Assembly (NCBI GenBank): GCA_030710605.1
Contig: CP092868.1
Location: 26,355,050-26,419,049 of the forward strand
Direction of reading: 5' to 3'
Length of the DNA: 64,000 nucleotides
Origin: Cordylochernes scorpioides
Taxonomy: Eukaryota > Arthropoda > Arachnida > Pseudoscorpiones > Chernetidae
Shown piece by piece: positions 46,200 to 57,275 of the stretch. Positions within the stretch are counted from its first letter, which is position 1. Each line of letters begins with the position of its first letter. Under the pieces are notes generated by a model. That model did not search any database, had not been told where the DNA came from, and was given only the letters and a program-made list of their open reading frames with translations. A program made the position numbers and the translations under genes.

Positions 46200-47050
46200 A
46201 TAACTCTACTTTAAGTAGCCTCCAGAATCATTTATTTATTTCTCACATCAAAGAGAGAGCAGTGAAGTCACACAGTGTACCTAAATACAAATGATGATTC
46301 TATAATACATATATTCTGTTTAATAAAATGAATAAATATAAATTTGAATTTAAAATATATCAAAAATAATATTAGAAATTAAAATAAAATATGTGCATTA
46401 GCCATGATGCAACAATATATAGTAATTTGCATAAGTGGAAATATTACAATAGGAAGAATAGCCGAATATTATTAACCATGTAATAAGAAAAACAACGTTT
46501 TAAGATATTTTGAATTTGTTGCAGGTGTTTACGAACTTTTGGGACAACTTTATTATTTTAAGATTAAAATTAGGTTTATAATTGAATTAATTCGCTATTT
46601 TTTTTAAGAATTCGTTATAATCTTAGTATTTTCCAATGGAATGGAATTTGAAGATTATTTTAGGATCGTTATAAGGGAAGATTTTCTATACTCCTGCCTC
46701 GTTTAAGTAAGGCTTTACTGTTTACGCATTCAAAATTTATCTGAAAAGATTTTGTCAATCTCTAGACTCAGTGAGATTACCATAGGTCTAGAAAGAGATT
46801 ATCTATAAACTCGACCTCTTTCTAGAGATTTCGCGATCATTTCATCATTCCTATAAAGAACGTGTCCATAGGAAATATTTAGAAACTTGACGTCTTCGGA
46901 AATGGTTCTTGGCTTCTTTTAGACCTAAAGATTTAATCGATATCTTTTTTTGAGTGTTCTTGATTCTTTCCCAAAGAGAAAATTCTAAATATATATATCG
47001 TTCTGAAAATAAAGCAATCCATACATAAATCATTAGATAGTAAAAAGGCA
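46200..47050. other. AT-rich non-coding DNA
   Basis: A partial copy of the TATTACAATAGGAAGAATA repeat lies near 46,440. Otherwise I see nothing that I can support. Confidence 0.5.
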
Positions 47051-47054
47051 TATA

Positions 47055-47120
47055 TACAACAAAAGCCTTTATTGAGGACCTCTCGTCCTATAAAGGATTC
47101 GCCAGTTTACAGAGTAATTG
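47055..47120 (-). mobile_element. LINE 3'-terminal fragment
   Basis: AAAGCCTTTATTGAGGACC, TCTCGTCCTATAAAGGATTC and GCCAGTTTACAG match the 3' end of the LINE at 32.85 kb. It is severely 5' truncated. Confidence 0.6.
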
Positions 47121-47440
47121 AAGAGAAGAGAACTAAGAATACAGAGATATATGTAGTAGGTATAGTATAGTATTTTCTACACTGTGACTATATAAAAAGG
47201 AATATATTGGATTGAATAATTTTCATAATCATATCGAAAAGTTTTTGATAATTTCGAAAACCTGTTTTCCGTTATTTTAAAAAAAACTTTTAATAAAGAT
47301 AAACGTGTTGTTATTTCTAGTTGAAATATCAATCAATATATACATTGGTTCATTTATATATTATTGATGAAATGTCTATTCTTTCACAGCTACAGAAGTA
47401 ATCATTTTTATCCCATCGAAGAAATATGCAAATTTGTATA

Positions 47441-47617
47441 CAGTTAAACCTGTCTATAGCGCCACCTCTTGGGACTCACCAAAATAGGGTGCTATAGAGA
47501 GGGGGTGCTATAGACAGGTCACTTTTAATGTAAAATGTTTACATTTTAATTTTTAAAATCGGGCGCTATAGAGAGGAAGGTGCTATTTAGAGGGGGCGCT
47601 ATAGACAGGTTTAATTG
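47441..47617. mobile_element. 177-bp TA-flanked MITE, copy 2
   Basis: CAGTTAAACCTGTCTATAGC at the left and GCTATAGACAGGTTTAATTG at the right, flanked by TA. Inverted relative to copy 1 at 36.8 kb and the same length. Confidence 0.9.
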
Positions 47618-47990
47618 TATAATAAAGACACGTATGTAAAATTCAATAATTTTTGTTAATTCATTTCAGACTTTCTTTTCTATTTGAGAAAACCAACTTT
47701 TCAGTTTTGTTTTTAGTCTTGTTTATTGAATTGTTTATAAGTTGCTAAAATGTATTTAGGCGCAAGTATCTCAAGTTGGAATATCTCGTCCAATATGTTA
47801 AATGAAAAATAAATAAAAGATGCCAAAAAATATATAAAATTATCGATAATAAAATACGAACTCTTTAAATGCGGTAATGAAATTATTTGATTCGAGAATC
47901 TTGCCTCACATGTTATACACGCACCCTTTTGGGCACAGGAAAAAATAAAAGTAGTTGACTGTTGTGTAATTGTTTATCATTGATTTTATA

Positions 47991-48276
47991 TACTCCTATC
48001 CCCCGATTTACACGGTAGATACGTTCCTGAGATAAACGTGTAAATCGGGGGATAGGTGTACACAGAAAAAAAAAAAAAAATGCATTGACAGGTTAAAATA
48101 TGTAGTCAGCACATAAGCTCGGGATTCCTCGTAAGATGTGTACACAGCGCATGTGTTCAATTACAGTAGCATCTAGTATAGTACGATAAAAACAAAAAAA
48201 AAAAACTTTTTGGAAAACCATGTAAAAGCGAAAACGTGTAAAACAAGTACCGTGTAAATCGGGGGAAAGGTGTATT
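47991..48276. mobile_element. MITE with CCCCCGATTTACACGG inverted repeats
   Basis: The left end reads TACTCCTATCCCCCGATTTA and continues CACGG. The right end, inverted, reads ATACACCTTTCCCCCGATTT and continues ACACGG. A third, inverted copy of the end lies inside at about 48,029-48,058, so the left third is itself a small foldback. There is no coding sequence. Confidence 0.75.
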
Positions 48277-48474
48277 CTGATTTTATCATCATCCAGGTTG
48301 CAATCAAAAGATGTTTCGAGAATAATTTTGAGAAAAAAAAAACAACGATAAATAAATAAATAAAAATTAATAAGTAAATAAATAAAATAATTAAATCCCT
48401 TCATCATTCCCCTGGCTGCCCATGAACTAGTACTGTATTATAACTCTAATGTACCCTTCCAATTTATACTCTCA

Positions 48475-48890
48475 CTAGCCGAATGACCCGGGCAACGCCC
48501 GTGTTTTACCCGATTGAATGTTTTGATTCAAATACTATTTGTTACAATTATAAATTGGCGCCTTATATAAATGCATATATTAGTTAATAACTATAGCCTA
48601 TGTGCTTTATCTGTCTATGTACTGTTGGCTTCCGTAGGCGTCTCTTACTGGGAAAAAGAAAGAGAGGATTCCATTTAGTTATTAACTAATATATGCATTT
48701 ATTTAAGGAGCGACCCGCTCCAACACAATAGTTACAAAAACGAAAAAGCGAGTGGGGGGGGGGGCAAAGGTGGCGTGATCGTAGCCAACCAATAGGAGGG
48801 CGCCATTCCAAAAAAAAAAAGCAAACGGTGACAGAGATGACAAATGATTAGGAGATGAAGAATTAAGAACGGATGACGTTAGTAACTGTA
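48475..48890 (-). mobile_element. Helitron fragment, 3' end at 48,475
   Basis: On the minus strand, GGGTAAAACACGGGCGTTGC and CCGGGTCATTCGG lead to CTAG followed by T, the same terminus as at 12,302 and 16,288. Inside is an inverted repeat (AAATGCATATATTAGTTAAT at about 48,568-48,588, and its complement at about 48,680-48,700) and a GGCGCCCTCCTATTGG stretch like CGCGCCCATTGGCTG in the 16 kb element. The far (5') end is not defined. Confidence 0.65.
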
Positions 48891-48894
48891 TATA

Positions 48895-49162
48895 ATAATA
48901 ACCTTTCTTTAACTATCTGCTCACTACAGTATCTATAACCTGTACATATCCGGGACTCAACTCTTGACTTGCTCTCCTTACCAGACCCACCACTGAACCT
49001 TCTTCAGATGAGTCCGGAAAAGTCCCCAGATGGACTTGAGCGGGCGATGTAAGTGTAACCCGTCCACATTTTAGGGCGGATGTTGTTGTTGTTATTGTAT
49101 GTAAACAATTGTCATTAATTTAAATATAAAAACATAACAATTTTATGGCGACGAGGATGGGA
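48895..49162 (+). mobile_element. possible LTR remnant with primer-binding site
   Basis: TGGCGACGAGGATGGGA at 49,146-49,162 resembles primer-binding sites of Ty3/gypsy-type elements and follows, after 6 nt, a segment ending CATAACA. The preceding 240 bp could be LTR sequence, but its left TG end is unclear. No gag or pol is present. Confidence 0.35.
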
Positions 49163-49205
49163 TTCTTAATTAAATATGTAAGTAAATTTTAAATATAAAA
49201 TCAAT

Positions 49206-49268
49206 GAAATGAACCAGGCGATAAGGAAGATAAGTGTCTTTTATCTTCCTTATCACCTGGTTCATTTC
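49206..49268. other. near-perfect 28-bp-stem hairpin
   Basis: The arm 49,206-49,233 (from GAAATGAACCAGG to GGAAGATAA) is complementary to 49,241-49,268 at 27 of 28 positions, with a 7-nt loop GTGTCTT. It could be a small-RNA precursor or the end of a foldback element. No flanking repeat was recognised. Confidence 0.8.
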
Positions 49269-49870
49269 AAAAAATTTACTAGGAAGAGTTCCTTGCAATA
49301 AAATCAATTATAATTCAATTTTTGCCTTTTCTTAGCATCCTAAGGTAGTCATCCTTTTCTTAGAACAAAAATTTGTTTATATAGATAAAGAGGAAATAAT
49401 TTTGTATAATATATATATATAATAAAAATTTCGCTAAGTTCTAATTATGTTAATATTACCTGTATATATATATTATCTTTCAGTTTCTTGGAATAGTTGC
49501 CTGTCGAAGGACGTCAAAGTCCGAAAACTTGCCGAATTTACAGCTTTAATGAAAGAAACACGTCGCCGTTAACTTTTATTCATTCTTCAAATGATGTCAG
49601 ACGATTTTTTCTCTTGTAATACACAACATTGACCAAGTTCAGAACATCTTTCTAAGACGCTATCTGAATTTACCAAAATCCGGGATTTATACTGAGAATG
49701 GATTGCGGACGAGTATCACTGTAAGTTGTCATTATTAAACAGTTTTTGAGATTTTGGATGAGGATCATGAAAATGGAAAAGAACAGATTACCTCGAAAAT
49801 TTGTTGTAAACCTGTCAACTATTTTAGATATTTGAAAATAGACCAATCCATAAATAAATCTTTTTTTTTT

Positions 49871-50170
49871 TAAATTATCCCTAGTACACGTGGTACAGGC
49901 CATGATAATCATGGTGGGTAGTTAGCGACTGATTTTACTGTAAGTACACCACATGTCTACACATGTGAAAAGCAGTTCGACTTTGCACTTACAAATGTGC
50001 CAGAGCCCCGTTTGGTCACTTGCACTCGCTGGTGAGATTGGACTTTTGCAAGAATCGGGGGCAATTGGAACATTTTTTTTTAAATCAGAAAAAAAGTGTC
50101 CAATGCAGGAATCGAACCCGGGTCGTAGTGGTCGAAAACCAAACGGTTTAACCAGCCTTCCACCGACCCC
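49871..50170 (-). mobile_element. tRNA-derived SINE, copy B, nearly complete
   Basis: On the minus strand: a tRNA-like head (50,170-50,096) with box B GGTTCGATTCC ending CATTGGACAC; a body with AAAGTCCAATCTCACC, GGGGCTCTGGCACATTTG and GACTTTGCAC in complement; a 3' end GTACTAGGGATAATTT and a poly-A tract. About 300 bp. It defines the full family structure for copies A (9.97 kb), C (58.5 kb) and D (36.1 kb). Confidence 0.85.
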
Positions 50171-50214
50171 TTATTTTCTATTCTATTTGAAAATAGAACA
50201 ATCCATTAATACAT

Positions 50215-50320
50215 CTTTAATTAAAAATGCATATATTGGATCAAAATATCATTTATTTTACCAATATTTCAGTTGGCTGAACGCCAACCTTTATCAAGGT
50301 GTTATAACATATTTAATGTG
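50215..50320 (-). repeat. GTTGGC-hairpin tail module
   Basis: On the minus strand: CCTTGATAAAGGTTGGCG, TTCA, GCCAACTGAAATATTGG and then TAAATGATATTTTGATCC. GGTTGGC/GCCAAC is the hairpin. The same unit is at 20.0, 57.2 and 58.25 kb. Confidence 0.7.
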
Positions 50321-50820
50321 TGTCAACAACAAACTCAGCGCCACATAACGTCAACAGAATTAAGTTTTAAAAATATTTTGTTATATTCAATGGGGAGAAA
50401 AAAAATTTGCTATAATTATATTATGGACACAATTTTTTTTGTAAAATATGGGTGTGAATATTTTGAAAATTAACAATAACGCCTATTTTATATTTATTTG
50501 TACTATGTGTAAAAGATTTTTCGTATAAAAAATAAAATAAAAGGTGATTACTGTAAGAAGATAAAGATGAAGTCTTAAGAAGAAGAGATGAATTATGGAA
50601 GTTGTTTCAAATCCAGGAAGTATACATGAGAACAAGTTGGAAACGTGGATTAAATTATCTTCAGCTTCAATCATGATCGCAGTTCATTAATTATGTTAAT
50701 GAAAGAAATGTTACACAACCTCACTCAATTAACATCCAAGTGTTAAATTAAAGGATGGATTTGTTATAAATAGATACTGTATAGGTATTATTTGGACTTC
50801 GTTATCTTTATTTTAACACC

Positions 50821-50892
50821 TATATGGAACGCTTCACGATTTTGCGTGTACTCCTTGCGCAGGGGTCATGCTAATCTTCTCTGTATCGTTCC
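50821..50892 (-). pseudogene. U6 snRNA pseudogene, 5' truncated
   Basis: On the minus strand the text runs GGAACGATACAGAGAAGATT, AGCATGACCCCTGCGCAAGG, AGTACACGCAAAATCGTG, AAGCGTTCCATATA. It matches U6 from about nt 24 to the 3' end with a few changes. It has the ACAGAGA box, the AGC triad and the 3' stem, but the 5' stem-loop is missing and is replaced by tandem copies of the core. It is not expected to function. Confidence 0.92.
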
Positions 50893-51950
50893 TATTGTTA
50901 CACAGGGACCATGCTAATCTTCTCTGTATCGTTCCTATTGTATCACAGGGACCATGCTAATCTTCTCTGTATCGTTCCTATCGTATCACAGGGACCATGC
51001 TAATCTTCTCTGTATCGTTCCTATTGTATCACAGGGACCATGCTAATCTTCTCTGTATCGTTCCTGTTGTATCACAGGGACCATGATAATCTTCTCTGTA
51101 TCGTTCCTGTTGTATTACAGGGACCATGATAATCTTCTCTGTATCGTTCCTATTGTATCACAGGGACCATGCTAATCTTCTCTGTATCGTTCCTGTTGTA
51201 TCACAGGGACCATGATAATCTTCTCTGTATCGTTCCTATTGTATCACAGGGACCATGCTAATCTTCTCTGTATCGTTCCTATTGTATCACAGGGACCATG
51301 CTAATCTTCTCTGTATCGTTCCTATTGTATCACAGGGACCATGCTAATCTTCTCTGTATCGTTCCTATTGTATCACAGGGACCGTGCTAATCTTCTCTGT
51401 ATCGTTCCTATTGTATCACAGGGACCATGCTAATCTTCTCTGTATCGTTCCTATTGTATCACAGGGACCATGCTAATCTTCTCTGTATCGTTCCTATTGT
51501 ATCACAGGGACCATGCTATTCTTCTCTGTATCGTTCTATTGTATCCCAGGGACCATGCTAATCTTCTCTGTATCGTTCCTATTGTTACACAGGGACCATG
51601 CTACTCTTCTCTGTATCGTTCCTATTGTATCACAGGGACCATGCTAATCTTCTCTGTATCGTTCCTATTGTATCACAGGGACCATGCTAATCTTCTCTGT
51701 ATCGTTCCTATTGTATCACAGGGACCATGCTAATCTTCTCTGTATCGTTCCTATTGTATCACAGGGACCATGCTAATCTTCTCTGTATCGTTTTATTGTA
51801 TCCCAGGGACCATGCTAATCTTCTCTGTATCGTTCCTATTGTATCACAGGGACCATGCTAATCTTCTCTGTATCGTTCCTATTGTATCAAAGGGACCATG
51901 CTAATCTTCTCTGTATCGTTCCTATTGTATCACAGGGACCATGCTAATAT
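50860..51950 (-). repeat. U6 snRNA-derived satellite, 43-bp unit, about 25 copies
   Basis: On the minus strand each unit is TGATACAATAGGAACGATAC, AGAGAAGATTAGCATGGTCC and CTG. It holds about 32 nt of U6 including ACAGAGA and AGC, plus an 11-nt TGATACAATAG linker. Copies are nearly identical; a few have GATTATCATGG or GAATAGCATGG. The array abuts the U6 pseudogene, which is therefore its likely source. A plus-strand ORF of 87 aa inside is a by-product. Confidence 0.95.
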
Positions 51951-52421
51951 TTTCTACGCTTATGATTCTTTTTGAATTAAAACAATTTATACTGTCCTTA
52001 CTTCAATGATAAAATAATGGGATGGCGCTAATGCATCATATTGCCACGTGGAAAATTAGGGAAGACCAACTTCAGGAGGAGACAACAATTTATTTCAGGC
52101 AAGAACAAACTATAAATGGTAAACAAAAGATAAGCAAAGAGGGAAGTTTACAGAGTAGCAAAGTATAAACATCAAAAAATAATACTCTGTTAATAAAATA
52201 ATACATACTTTGCGACAATATTAATAACTTGAATGATGTACAATACGTGCTACACCTGGCGAAAATCTTAATTTTAAAATTTGTACGATGATGAATTTCA
52301 AAAATGTTAGATTTATAAGATTGGTTTCTACACGAAAAAGATTTGAATAAATGTGTAAAGAGAAAATGTACTTTGATATTAAAATTAAGATATAATCGTT
52401 GAGCGAAGGAAGCTATTATAG

Positions 52422-52559
52422 GTAGTGGAGCGTTTCGAGAAGAAAATTTATGATTCGATGTCAGATATCTCAGAAAGAGAAGCGAGATCTGTGTCAAGAG
52501 TTGGTCAACACCATCTTGAAGAGGAATTGATGGATCATCCACTCTGGGCCATCTTCACG
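52422..52559 (+). CDS. candidate coding exon, product unknown
   Basis: The plus frame reads VVERFEKKIYDSMSDISERE, then ARSVSRVGQHHLEEELMDHP and LWAIFTA, a charged, helical sequence unlike chance translation. AG at 52,420-52,421 could be the acceptor, though with little pyrimidine tract. GGCAAGT at 52,559-52,565 fits a GC-type donor; otherwise the frame continues to a stop near 52,595. The opposite strand has a 150-aa ORF with low-complexity composition. I do not recognise the family. Confidence 0.4.
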
Positions 52560-52615
52560 GCAAGTACAGCTCTTACATTTTTTCTTAAATGTTAGCAACT
52601 TCTATACATTGTTGG

Positions 52616-53215
52616 TATACACACTAGTTTCCATAGTACCATGAGATCGGGGTATTTTCCCGACCCCAGCTCTAACACCAGGAAGTATCTATAGATATAT
52701 CTGGGTAGAGTTCTCCTCCATAGTACCATGAGATCGGGGTATTTTCCCGACCCCAGCTCTAACACCAGGAAGTATCTATAGATACATCTGGGTAGAGTCC
52801 TCCTCCATAGTACCATGGGGTAGTTTCCCGACCCCAGCTCTTACACCAGGAAGTATCTATAGATACATCTGGGTAGAGTCCTCCTCCATAGTACCATGAG
52901 ATCGGGGTAGTTTCCTGACCCCAGCTCTAACATCAGGAAGTATCTATAGATACATCTGGGTAGAGTCCTCCTCCATAGTACCATGAGATCGGGGTAGTTT
53001 CCTGACCCCAGCTCTAACATCAGGAAGTATCTATAGATACATCTGGGTAGAGTCCTCCTCCATAGTACCATGAGATCGGGGTAGTTTCCCGACCCCAGCT
53101 CTAACATCAGGAAGTATCTATAGATACATCTGGGTAGAGTCTTCCTCCATAGTACCATGAGATCGGGGTAGTTTCCCGACCCCAGCTCTAACATCAGGAA
53201 ATATCTATAGATACA
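52616..53215. repeat. tandem array, 87-bp unit, about 7 copies
   Basis: CCATAGTACCATGAGATCGG, GACCCCAGCTCTAACA and AGGAAGTATCTATAGATACA recur every 87 bp (one shorter copy near 52,800). Minus ORFs (74 and 117 aa) remain open because 87 is a multiple of 3. Confidence 0.92.
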
Positions 53216-53219
53216 TAGT

Positions 53220-54449
53220 CCTCTTCCATAACACTAGCATATCGAAATAGTTTCACATCCTAAAGAAAATCCAATCACAAAGCAATTTGAATTTTTGCAC
53301 TAGTAATCTGCCAATAATTACCATTATTTTACATACAAATACAACACTCTCAGAATTCCACACGGTTATTACCTCTCATTGCACAACATGTCTAATTAAA
53401 ACAGAAATATTAAGTTCATGAATGCTATCAATCCTCATACAGAACATGGTACAAGTCAAAGAAACATAATTACCTAAGAAACTTAAGAAAAAAGTTTAAG
53501 ATTTCTGTGGTGTTGCAGGTAGTAAGGAAAAAGCTGTCGGGCTGGGGACACGGGTGTTTCACCTGGGGCACTAATTTAATTACATCTCGTGACGAAATGG
53601 CGAATCGATATCAGGGATTCCCGCCCAGATTCCAGGACTCTGTAATACCACTTCATAGTACGAACTCGTAGTAAGTGCACATACTAAGAGTCCATTATTA
53701 TTGGCGTTATAATGAAACGTGGAAAAATCCACAAGATTGTTTCTGGATAACAGCAATCATTTATTCCAAAGTTCATCACATAATACAAGAAATCACCATT
53801 CAATCAAGTCAGTGCTATATCCTATATCAGACCTAAATGGCACAAAAATGAAGAGTCCATCATAATGATCTACAAGAAGAACATGGTAAAAGCCAATTTT
53901 CACCATGATACTCTCAGAGATCTAGGCACATAGAATGTTAAATATTTCCATATCTCTGTGGAGAAATCCATATTCCAAATCAGTATACCTAGAAAGATAA
54001 TACTAATATTAATATATGGTAACAAATCCTATTAATGGTCATTTTGCGCTAAGCCAATGCCATAATCAATAACGATTACAGCTTCATATTAATTTGGGAT
54101 TTAGTGTTTATAAGTAAAGAGATCATAATTCTTTAGAGAAGCTAATAAGATCTGGATATAGTATGTGTCCTTCCATTGATTTACAAACAGAAAACGATGA
54201 TCGAATTTGATTTTTTATTAGTCTCAGGTGATCAAAAACTCTAAACGAAGAGAGTTCATTGACTTGAAAGTTTGCTTGACTTTAGATTATAATAGAGATA
54301 CCCATTGACAGTCAAAGTGGTGATGGTAGATTCAAATGTTTTCTAACAATTCTATCAATATTTTTAATACACGGTAACAGTGAGTTAGTTTTTATGAAGT
54401 TATTATAATCCCATCAAATCCCTACTGCTAGCTATCTGACTAGGTTTGT
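53220..54449. other. non-coding DNA, no recognised feature
   Basis: Moderately AT-rich unique-looking sequence. I see no exon, RNA gene or repeat family that I can support. Confidence 0.45.
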
Positions 54450-54730
54450 CAGTTTGAAGGTAGCGCCAACATACACCCAGAGTGAGTGGGGTATTGATCC
54501 AGGAACGGTAGCCTACGTCCAATCAATATCCCATCCCCCGCCGCCTTAGACAGGCTGTGCCCGTGGTGCCCATAAGACTGTGGGCGACGATGTACAGGTG
54601 CTCCACCCAATTGGCGGGGCTCTCCAGTAATTGCTCCCAATTAGCCTAGTTCTGTGCCGTCGCCACCGCCGCTGTCTGTTCCCCGTCGACCGTCCTTGGC
54701 CCTCCGATGGCCGCCTCTGTATATTGTGGT
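54450..54730. other. GC-rich segment leading into a minisatellite
   Basis: CpG-rich DNA including GTCGCCACCGCCGCTG and GTTCCCCGTCGACCGTCC. Two short minus ORFs (63 aa each) are present. The composition is unlike the neighbours, but no domain or splice frame is convincing. Confidence 0.3.
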
Positions 54731-56400
54731 GACTGTACTACTGCCCTGTGGGGACTGTGCACGGCACCGTGAAGCCTGTACATCAGCTACTGCCCTATAG
54801 AGCCTATACATGGTTCTGTGGCGCCTGTACATGACTCTATGGAGCCCCTGTACACAATCTTATAAAGCCATTTATCAACTTCTACCCTGTGAAGTCTGTA
54901 CACGGCACTGTGAAGCCTGTACATCAGCTACTGCCCTATAGAGTCTATACATGGTTCTGTGGCGCCTGTACATGACTCTATGGAGCCCCTGTACACAATC
55001 TTATAAAGCCATTTATCAACTTCTACCCTGTGAAGTCTGTACACGGCACTGTGAAGCCTGTACATCAGCTACTGCCCTATAGAGTCTATACATGGTTCTG
55101 TGGCGCCTGTACATGACTCTATGGAGCCCCTGTACACAATCTTATAAAGCCATTTATCAACTACTACCTTGTGAAGTCTGTACACGGCACTGTGAAGCCT
55201 GTACATCAGCTACTGCTCTATAGAGCCTATACATGGCTCTGTGGAGCCTGTACATGACTCTGTAGAGCCCCTGTACACGTTCTTCTAAAGCCTTTCATCA
55301 ACTACTATCCTGTGAAGCCTATAAACGACCCTTTGAAGCCTGTACATGACTCTTTGGAGCCTTTACACGATTCTTTGGAGTCTGTACATGACTCTATGGA
55401 GCCTTTACACGATTCTTTGGAGTCTGTACATGACTCTATGGAGCCTGTACGCGATCTTCTAAAGCCTTTCATCAACTACTATCCTGTGAAGCCTGTAAAC
55501 GACCCTTTGAAGCCTGTACATGACTCTTTGGAGCCCTTACACGATTCTTTGGAGTCTGTACATGACTCTTTGGAGCCTTTAAACGATTCTTTGGAGTCTG
55601 TACATGACTTTATGGAGCCTGTACACGATCTTCTAAAGCCTTTCATCAACTACTATCCTGTGAAGCCTGTAAACGACCCTTTGAAGCCTGTACATAACTC
55701 TTTGGAGCCTTTACACGATTCTTTGGAGTCTGTACATGACTCTATGGAGCCTGTACGCGATCTTCTAGAGCCTTTCATCAACTACTACCCTGTGTTGCCT
55801 GTAAACGACCCTTTGAAGCCTGTACATGACTCTTTGGAGCCTTTACACGATTCTTTGGAGTCTGTACATGACTCTATGGAGCCTTTACACGATTCTTTGG
55901 AGTCTGTACATGACTCTATGGAGCCTGTACGCGATCTTCTAAAGCCTTTCATCAACTACTATCCTGTGAAGCCTGTAAACGACCCTTTGAAGCCTGTACA
56001 TGACTCTTTGGAGCCCTTACACGATTCTTTGGAGTCTGTACATGACTCTTTGGAGCCTTTAAACGATTCTTTGGAGTCTGTACATGACTTTATGGAGCCT
56101 GTACACGATCTTCTAAAGCCTTTCATCAACTACTATCCTGTGAAGCCTGTAAACGACCCTTTGAAGCCTGTACATAACTCTTTGGAGCCTTTACACGATT
56201 CTTTGGAGTCTGTACATGACTCTATGGAGCCTGTACGCGATCTTCTAGAGCCTTTCATCAACTACTACCCTGTGTTGCCTGTACACGACCTTTTGGAGCC
56301 TGTGCATGATCTTCTAGATCCTTACATCAACTATTACCTTGTGGAGCCTGTACATGACTCTATGGAGCCTTTAAACGATTCTATGGAGAATTGTACATGA
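54730..56400. repeat. hierarchical minisatellite, about 21-bp base unit
   Basis: The base unit is like GCCTGTACATGACTCTATGGA. In the left part it is organised into a 141-bp higher unit (ATCTTATAAAGCC with GGAGCCCCTGTACAC at 54,841, 54,982, 55,123 and 55,264). In the right part a 480-bp block (55,321-55,800) is repeated at 55,801-56,280 with a single difference seen. 21, 141 and 480 are all multiples of 3, so a 362-codon frame (55,312-56,400; PVHDSLEPLHDSLESVHDSM-like heptads) stays open. No promoter or splice evidence makes it a gene. Confidence 0.9.
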
Positions 56401-56808
56401 CGTAGAATTACATTTATAGACAGTAGAAGTTTGATTTATTTGTGAAAAGAAACATTCTATTCTTAATGATTTCATTATATATATAAATTGTTTGAAATTT
56501 ATATGTTAAGTTTGTAATTATTCTTATTTTTTAATTCATAGAAGCATTTTTCTGGCAGACATATTCAATTTTTTATCATCATCATTTTTAATTATTATTG
56601 TTTTTTTCTTTGTTAGTTATCAAATCATATGCAATTGTAGTTTCTTTTTTGTTTGTTGTGTACCTTTTTAAGCAATAAAATATATATAGAAGTAAGGTGT
56701 AATATTCAATTCAAGCATATGGAACCAACATCGATTCATTTTTAAAACAAAGCAAAATCTTAAGTTTATACAACTTTCACTTTTTCATACATATATGAAT
56801 CTATTAGA
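56400..56808. other. AT-rich non-coding DNA
   Basis: The start (GACAGTAGAAGTTTGATTTA, TGTGAAAAGAAACATTC) matches the downstream part of hairpin element copy 2 at 20.6 kb. The rest shows nothing. Confidence 0.4.
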
Positions 56809-56809
56809 G

Positions 56810-57158
56810 AAATTTCAAAAGTTTTTAAAATAGAATAAAGGCAGTGGAGGATTCAAGTTGCTTTTGTGGTATTGAGGAACAAACCTCAAGACATCTACTG
56901 ATCGATTGCCCAGCATTTCAAGATTATAGAATGAAGAATGAACTAGTTGTTTGTGAACTTAACGATTTGATTTCCGATAAAAAATCATATTTAAATTTCA
57001 ATTCATTTTGTAAATACATTCTAAACTTTCTACAAAATCTGGATCTCTAATGTTTTCATGCGTTGAATAATATAAATAACTTATGTAAATAAACTTTTCT
57101 TCTTGTTTGGCGCAAGTATCCCTTGCGGGATATAGCGCTTTGGAAATAAAATAATTGG
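56810..57158 (+). mobile_element. 5'-truncated LINE, copy 2 (reverse transcriptase C-terminus)
   Basis: Almost identical to copy 1 at 29.6 kb: the same SSCFCGIEEQTSRHLLIDCP frame, stop at 57,050, and the same 3' UTR hairpin GGCGCAAGTATCCC and TTGCGGGATATAGCGC, ending ATAATTGG. Similarity begins at GAAATTTCAAAAGTTTTT in both copies. Confidence 0.85.
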
Positions 57159-57164
57159 TATTAG

Positions 57165-57275
57165 ATAATAAAAAGGCATATATTGGATTTAATAAAATAT
57201 TTATTTTGCCAATATTTCGGTTGGCTGAACGCCAAACCGTTATTAAGGCATTACATTTTTGTATACACAAACTCA
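57165..57275 (-). repeat. GTTGGC-hairpin tail module
   Basis: Minus strand: CCTTAATAACGGTTTGGCG, TTCA, GCCAACCGAAATATTGG. Same layout as at 50.25 kb. Another module of the GAAAGCTTAC type lies at about 57,690-57,725. Confidence 0.6.

Noticed and set aside
50860-51950. CRISPR-like appearance of the short regular arrays (43, 45, 54, 70 and 87 bp).
   Set aside because: Units are contiguous, with no unique spacers, and the sequence is eukaryotic.
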